64,000 nt of DNA, taken from Heracleum sosnowskyi. Lineage: Eukaryota > Streptophyta > Magnoliopsida > Apiales > Apiaceae. The position numbers and the translations under genes were made by a program. Positions 59,278-64,000 of this stretch are shown here, in pieces (positions within the stretch are counted from its first letter, which is position 1; each line of letters opens with the position of its first letter). The DNA lies in contig CM061236.1 of NCBI GenBank assembly GCA_030848705.1, positions 56,129,481-56,193,480 of the forward strand, read 5' to 3'. Below the pieces are notes generated by a model. The model worked only from the letters and a program-made list of their open reading frames with translations, was not told the DNA's origin and searched no databases.

Positions 59278-59496
59278 ACTTTAGTTTTATTTGCTAACAC
59301 TTGGATGTTTAGTTTTATTTGCAAGACTTAAGTGTGAGAACTTGTGTATTTGATGTTTTTTATTTGATATAATTAGAATGCTACTACTTCCTTTTGCTAA
59401 ATAATTGTTAATTATATATAATATATATTTTTAATATTTAAATATTTCCCGTATCCCCGCACAGCGCACCCCCGCACCCGCACCCATGCTTCCCAG
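59278..59496 (+). other. 3' non-coding end of the hAT element
   Basis: AT-rich stretch after the transposase stop, then a GC-rich terminus with CCCCGCAC words complementary to the left subterminal region, ending GCTTCCCAG. Confidence 0.75.
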
Positions 59497-59504
59497 GGAA
59501 GAAT

Positions 59505-59909
59505 TGTATAACATATGGATTAGGAAAACTTTCAAATAAGCTTTCCCAACAAGTGAGCAGATTCACTGTAAGATCCGTGAACTTTATTAATTATATAATT
59601 TGTATTATATGTGTAGAATAATTATTATAAAGTATTTTGAGTTTTAATGATTAAGGTTGTTAAGTGATTATGTGTAAATTGGTGTGTCGGAAGCCCCGTT
59701 CAAATATCTTGTCATTTGAAACGTCTTCAATTTTGAGCCCCGTTCTGAAAATTCAAGGGCCCCATTGAAATTCTGTACATCATTATTATTCCTTCGTCAT
59801 TCGTGTCCGAATCACTATCGGAGGATTTCTTCGTATTATTATATCCCTTATTATCCGATACTATCAATACTATTTGTTTGGTTCAAAGGAAGAAAATATT
59901 ATTCCAAAC
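59505..59909. repeat. Possible LTR fragment of an older gypsy element, split by copia-C
   Basis: From about 59569 the sequence TGTAAGATCCGTGAACTTTA and the later block AAGCCCCGTTC...GAGCCCCGTTCTGAAAA recall LTR starts of plant chromovirus (Tekay/Del-type) gypsy elements. Only the left part is visible before copia-C begins, so no second LTR can be compared. Confidence 0.35.
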
Positions 59910-60945
59910 TGTTAGGAATATGTTGATCTTGATGATAATTATAAAAACACTTAGTAGATTTTGTATTAAGTCATTTTGTAACTGTCAACGGAATGACATG
60001 CTTTGTAGTGTTTCGTTGACAGGAAGCTCATCAACGGAATGAGTGTTGTAGCAATTGCACTGTACAATACTTCACAGTTTGATATGCATTTGATGTATGT
60101 ACTAGATAGGTTTTCTAAGTCATGTTGACTAAGTACTAGATAGGCAAAATAGGTTGGTTAATTGTAAGTATATCATGCCTTGTAATTTTGCCTAAGTGAA
60201 GACATGTCAACGGTATGAAGATTACTCTATCAACGGAACAAGGATACACCATCAACGGAATGAAGTTTACTCATCAACGAAATGGAGTTTACTCATCAAC
60301 GAAATGGAGAATAAAGCTATCAACGAAACACATCTCCCTGCTATCAACGAATCATTATTGCTTTTCTGAATAGTTGACAAAGTGATAGTGACAGTTTACT
60401 GAACAGATCTAAAGGTGATGTGGAAGTGTACTTTGCATTGGAAACCATTAAAATGGACATGGGGAATAAGGAAACATCCCAGTTTCCAATTGGGCTCTTG
60501 GGAGTGATCATAATAAGCATGAAGACAAAAGCAAGGATCTCCAAGGACCACTGGACAAATGGATGAAAAGCAAACTATTGGCGGTTACCTTTAGTGTACT
60601 TTAGTGTAGCCAAAAATAGCTTTGTAAACTTGGGAATATATAACCAAGTGTAGCAGTTAAAATAAGAGTAAGAGAAGAAAAACAAATAGTTTGTATTAGC
60701 TATCTTTGAGAGCATTCTTCTCTACAACCTTGTAACTGAGCAGCTGTGTACTTTTGTATCACAGATTATTTCCGAAATAAAAACACTTCAGTTGGATCAT
60801 CAAACAATCCAACTGAATTATTTATATCTTGTGTTTTTACTTATTCAGTTCAGTTTTATTTATAAGTGTTTTAAGTTTAAGAAAATATCAAGAATTGTAT
60901 TCAACCCCCCCTTCTACAATTCTGTTAGGTCATTTGGGATTAACA
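59910..60945 (+). repeat. 5' LTR of copia-C
   Basis: 1036 bp from TGTTAGGAATATG to GGGATTAACA, assigned by its TGTTA...TAACA ends and the following primer site. A TATA-like AATATATAACC lies near 60636. The second LTR is outside the window, so the left border is inferred. Confidence 0.8.
59984..60355 (+). repeat. Cluster of ATCAACGAAA / GTCAACGGAA motifs in the copia-C LTR
   Basis: About ten TCAACG-G/A-A words within 370 bp, mostly in one orientation, with one reversed TTTCGTTGACA. Part is near-tandem (ACTCATCAACGAAATGGAGT, repeated with CGG/CGA changes). Two reversed TTTCGTTGACAG copies recur in the gag gene near 62750 and 62785. Confidence 0.88.
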
Positions 60946-60947
60946 AT

Positions 60948-60959
60948 TGGTATCAGAGC
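60948..60959 (+). promoter_or_regulatory. Primer binding site (initiator tRNA-Met) of copia-C
   Basis: TGGTATCAGAGC two bases after the LTR. Confidence 0.92.
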
Positions 60960-61009
60960 GAGCTTCTAACATACAAGAAGTTTAAAGATCAAGACCAAAA
61001 ACAGAAACC

Positions 61010-63487
61010 ATGGTGAAGAAGGATGCAGGTGTAAAGATACTAGTTCTTGATAAGGACAATTACTTTCACTGGAAAGTAAAGATGCATTTACATCTCATGT
61101 CTATGGATGAGAGATATGTAGACTGCATTGAGAAAGGTCCACACGTTCTCATGAAGTTTGCATCTAGAGTTGGACTGCCAGATGATGCTCCTGATGTGGA
61201 AATTCCAAAACTTGTCTCAGAATGGACTATTGAAGATGTTGCAGAAGTACATAAAGATAAAAGAACCATGAACATTCTGTTTAATGGTTTGGAGCAAGAG
61301 ATGTTTGACAATGTCATAAACTTTACAACCTCCAAAGAAGTATGGGACACTGTCAGAACACTATGTGAAGGAACTGAGCAAGTAAGGGAGAACAAAATGC
61401 AACTCCTTATACAACAATATGAGCACTTTCATTTTAAAGCTGGTGAAACCCTAAATGACACGTTTAGTAGGTTTCAAAAGCTTTTGAATGGATTAAAGTT
61501 GTATGGGAGGATCTATCAAACCAAGGATTCAAACCTTAAATTTCTTAGAGCTCTTCCAAAAGAATGGAAGCCTATGAATGTTTCTCTAAGAAACACTCAA
61601 GAGTACAAAGATTACACTCTTGAAAGGCTGTATGGAACATTAAAGACATATGAGTTGGAAATGGAGCAAGATGAAGAAATTGAGAAGGTATAGAAGAAGG
61701 GTGGATCTATTGCATTGATTGCATCTGTGAACCAACTGGAAGATGACACTGAAGAAGCTGCAAAGGCCACAACTAGTCGAGCTAGTTGTAGAAGTGATGT
61801 TAGCAAAAGTAAAGGTAAGATGCCAGAAGAAGAAGAACCTGAACCAGCCAACTTGGATGAATTAGATGAGATTGATGAACACATTGCTTTTCTGTCAAGA
61901 AAATTCTCTAAGTTCAAGTTCAAGAGAAACTCAGAAGCATGGCCACCAAGGAGAGACTTTCAACCTAACAAAAGTAACTGGATTGAAAAGTCTAAATCTA
62001 AATGTTTCAATTGTGGAATGCTTGGTCACTTTGCTGGAGACAGCAGAAAGCCCAAGATTGAGAAGAGCAACAGGAAATTTGAGCCTGTTGATTATAAAAA
62101 GAAATACTTTGAACTTCTCAAGCAAAAAGAAAAGGCCTTCATGTCTCAGGAGTATGATTGGGCTGGTAATGGTGAAGATTCTGATGATGATGTTGAATAT
62201 GTCAACTTGGCTCTTATGGCTAACAATCATGAGCAGGAAGCAAGCTCCTCAAGCAACCAGGTAACAATTACTAATCTTTCTGAGCTTTCTAAAGAGGAAT
62301 GCGATAGTGCAGTAAATGAAATGTCTACTGTATTATATAATTTGCGTGTCACTCTTAAATCACTTACCAAAGAGAATTCAAGAATAAAAGAGACTAATTT
62401 GCTCTTAAGTGATAGGAATGCAATGTTAGAAGCACAGCTCATTGAATTTGAGAAAATGAGATGTGTTAGTAGGGATGCTAAGAAGGAACTTGAGAACGTG
62501 TTACAAAGGGAAGAAATTCTTAAGACACAACTAGAAATAGAACAAAATGTGATTGCTAAATGGAAAGATGCCAGGAATGTTGCTACCAACATCATTAATG
62601 TTCAAGGTATGGAATCTTTCTGTGAACAATCATGGAAAAAGAACAAAGAGAAACTAGGGTATGTTTGTGAAACCTTAGAATCAGAAACAGAGTCAACAAA
62701 CAACAATGATCATTTGTTGAAGGTTGATATGTCAATGGAATGCAATGTTTCGTTGACAGATGAACCATCAACCGATCAGGGTGTTTCGTTGACAGAGAAA
62801 AGAAAAGATGAACTCACTAGACTTAATAATAAGTATGGTCCTGTCACCAAGAACTTTGTTCAAGGTGAGTCTAGTAAATCAAAGAAAGTTGAGAAGCCTG
62901 TTGAGAGAGCTAATGTAGGTCACTTGTCCAACAAGCAATTGAAAGATAAGTTAGAGAATGTTCAAGTTGAGGCTAAGGGAAATAAAAAGAATAACAGGAA
63001 TGGCAAATTAGGAATTAACAAACACAACAATTACACACCTGATAAATATGCTCCTAGAAAGACATGTGTTAATTGTGGAAGTGTTAGTCATTTATCCACT
63101 AACTGCAAATCTGTTAAGAAGACTGTTAAAGTGAAAATTCCCAAGCCTGCAATGAATAGTTCTATGCCTACAATGCCTGTTATGCCTAACATGTTTGCTC
63201 CATATGCACAATTTCAAAATCCATATGCCAGCATGCCATTTGTGTCTAATCCATACATGAATATGTTTAATGTGCCACAAATGCCATGGAATATGAATAA
63301 CATGTTTGTTCCTCCAATTATGCATGCTGTGAATGAAAATGTGAGCAAACCTCAGAAATCAACACCAAGGATAAAGATTGATTTAAATCAATCTGAGCCC
63401 AAGGTGAAAAATGATTATAAAAAGAAATTTGAAGCAAAGGCTAACAAAACAGGACCCAAGGAAACTTGGGTACCAAAATCGACTTGA
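61010..63487 (+). pseudogene. Copia-C Gag, one in-frame TAG
   Basis: An 826-codon frame with a TAG at 61691-61693. The N-terminal copia gag domain is clear (YFHWKVKMHLHLMSMDERYV, EVWDTVRTLCEGTEQ, FLRALPKEWKP). Zinc knuckle 1 at about residue 331 reads CFNCGMLGHFAGDS: the last cysteine is serine. Knuckle 2 near residue 686 is canonical (CVNCGSVSHLSTNC). A Met/Pro-rich low-complexity stretch follows (MPTMPVMPNMFAPYAQ, MPFVSNPYMNMFNVPQMPW), not seen in copia-A or copia-B. The end is KETWVPKST. Confidence 0.88.
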
Positions 63488-63507
63488 TTTGGTTTTATTG
63501 TGTGCAG

Positions 63508-64000
63508 GGAGACAAAATGAATCTTTGGTACTTGGATAGTGGTTGTTCAAGACACATGACTGGTGATTCTACCCTTCTCACAAAGTTTCAGGAAAGAGCT
63601 GGCCCTTGTATTGCTTTTGGAGATGACAGCAAAGGCTACACTAAGGGATATGGCTTGATTTCAAAAGAGAATGTCATCATAGATGAAGTTGCATTGGTGG
63701 ATGGTCTTAAGCACAATTTGCTTAGTATGAGCCAACTTTGTGACAAAGGATTTTTAGTTACTTTTTCTAAAGAAGCCTGTGTTGTTTCTAAAGGAGGAAA
63801 CAACAATGTGGTAATGACTGGATTTAGAAGAGGGAATGTGTACATTGCTGACTTTAGTAGCACTGGTCCAGAAACCATCACTTGCCTTTTCAGCAAGGCA
63901 AGCAAGGATGAAAGTTGGCTATGGCACAAGAAATTATCTCATCTAAATTTTAAAGTTATGAATGATTTGGTGAGGAAAGATCTTGCTAGAGGAATTCCAC
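63508..64000 (+). CDS. Copia-C Pol, N-terminal part only
   Basis: Open from the AG|GGA acceptor-like site to the window edge; the first ATG is at 63517. Protease active site LDSGCSRHMTGDS and the start of the GAG-pre-integrase finger (WLWHKKLSHLNFKVMNDLV) are visible. No break is seen so far. Integrase, RT and RNase H must lie beyond the window. Confidence 0.88.

Larger units (their letters stand above)
26659..59496 (+). mobile_element. hAT transposon, expanded by nested insertions
   Basis: The left end CTGTGAAGCAGGG and the reverse complement of the right end CTGGGAAGCATGGG form short terminal inverted repeats. The 8-bp duplication GGAAGAAT flanks both (26651-26658 and 59497-59504), as required for hAT elements. 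Removing the CACTA element and the copia insertions leaves about 3.3 kb. The subterminal DNA is strikingly GC-rich, with GGTGCGGGG words at the left (26700-26830) and their complements at the right (59450-59487). GGTGGCGTATCCNCGANTTTC occurs twice at the left; these may be transposase binding sites. The element codes for a BED-finger transposase, now broken. Confidence 0.9.
59910..64000 (+). mobile_element. Copia-C: third SIRE-like Ty1/copia element, truncated by the window edge
   Basis: The 5' LTR, tRNA-Met primer site, gag and the beginning of pol are present. The rest continues beyond 64000. Five bases before the LTR are CAAAC; their copy on the other side is not visible. Gag has one in-frame TAG. 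The LTR carries an iterated CAACGAAA/CAACGGAA motif unlike those of copia-A and copia-B. Confidence 0.9.

Overview
This is a window of plant nuclear DNA, almost certainly from a eudicot. The evidence is AT-rich spacers, spliced genes with GT-AG introns, two plant gene families (SYP5 syntaxin and plant wax-synthase-like acyltransferase) and plant lineages of Ty3/gypsy, Ty1/copia, CACTA and hAT elements. I cannot name the genus from the sequence.

Layout. Positions 1-2490 are gene-free and AT-rich. Positions 2500-8600 hold the only two host genes I consider intact: a five-coding-exon SYP51/52-type t-SNARE gene on the plus strand (start codon 4295, stop 6662-6664, leader intron in the 5' UTR) and, tail to tail with it, an intronless MBOAT wax-synthase/sterol-acyltransferase-like gene on the minus strand (7116-8171). 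Each carries a MITE: one in the SYP5 leader intron, one just upstream of the acyltransferase start. Positions 9398-18726 are a complete but decayed Tat-type gypsy element (LTRs about 240 bp, TSD CTTTA) that also carries a spliced gene on its antisense strand. Positions 18727-26650 are host DNA with scattered exon-like remnants. A 2.2-kb non-autonomous CACTA element (20126-22336, TSD TTG) lies inside it and carries pieces of a MATE transporter gene.

Positions 26659-59496 are one hAT transposon (8-bp TSD GGAAGAAT, BED-finger transposase) blown up from about 3.3 kb to 33 kb by nested insertions. A 4.2-kb CACTA element carrying host exons (a PERK kinase exon, a FANCD2-like exon and others) sits in the transposase gene at 27910-32135. 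A 25-kb SIRE-like copia unit (33871-59126, TSD TGATC) sits in its last exon. A second, oppositely oriented SIRE-like copia (38600-52093, TSD TGGAC) sits inside the pol gene of the first. From 59910 a third SIRE-like copia begins and runs off the window; it may have landed in an older gypsy LTR.

How the parts work together. The three copia elements share gag, pol (protease, integrase, RT, RNase H) and, where visible, a long third ORF downstream of pol. Three features recur. (1) Each element has its own short iterated motif: AAACTCTGA in the first, AAACTATCGA in the second, ATCAACGAAA in the third. The motif lies in the LTRs and, where visible, in the spacer before ORF3. (2) ORF3 has an N-terminal domain shared between elements, then basic nuclear-localisation-like clusters, and no visible membrane segment, which argues against the usual envelope label. 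(3) All three have an AG|GG splice-acceptor-like site at the same place in the pol frame just after the gag stop, although the gag/pol frame relation differs. I infer, without proof, that ORF3 could be a nuclear factor acting on each family's own motif. This is the most interesting candidate system here.
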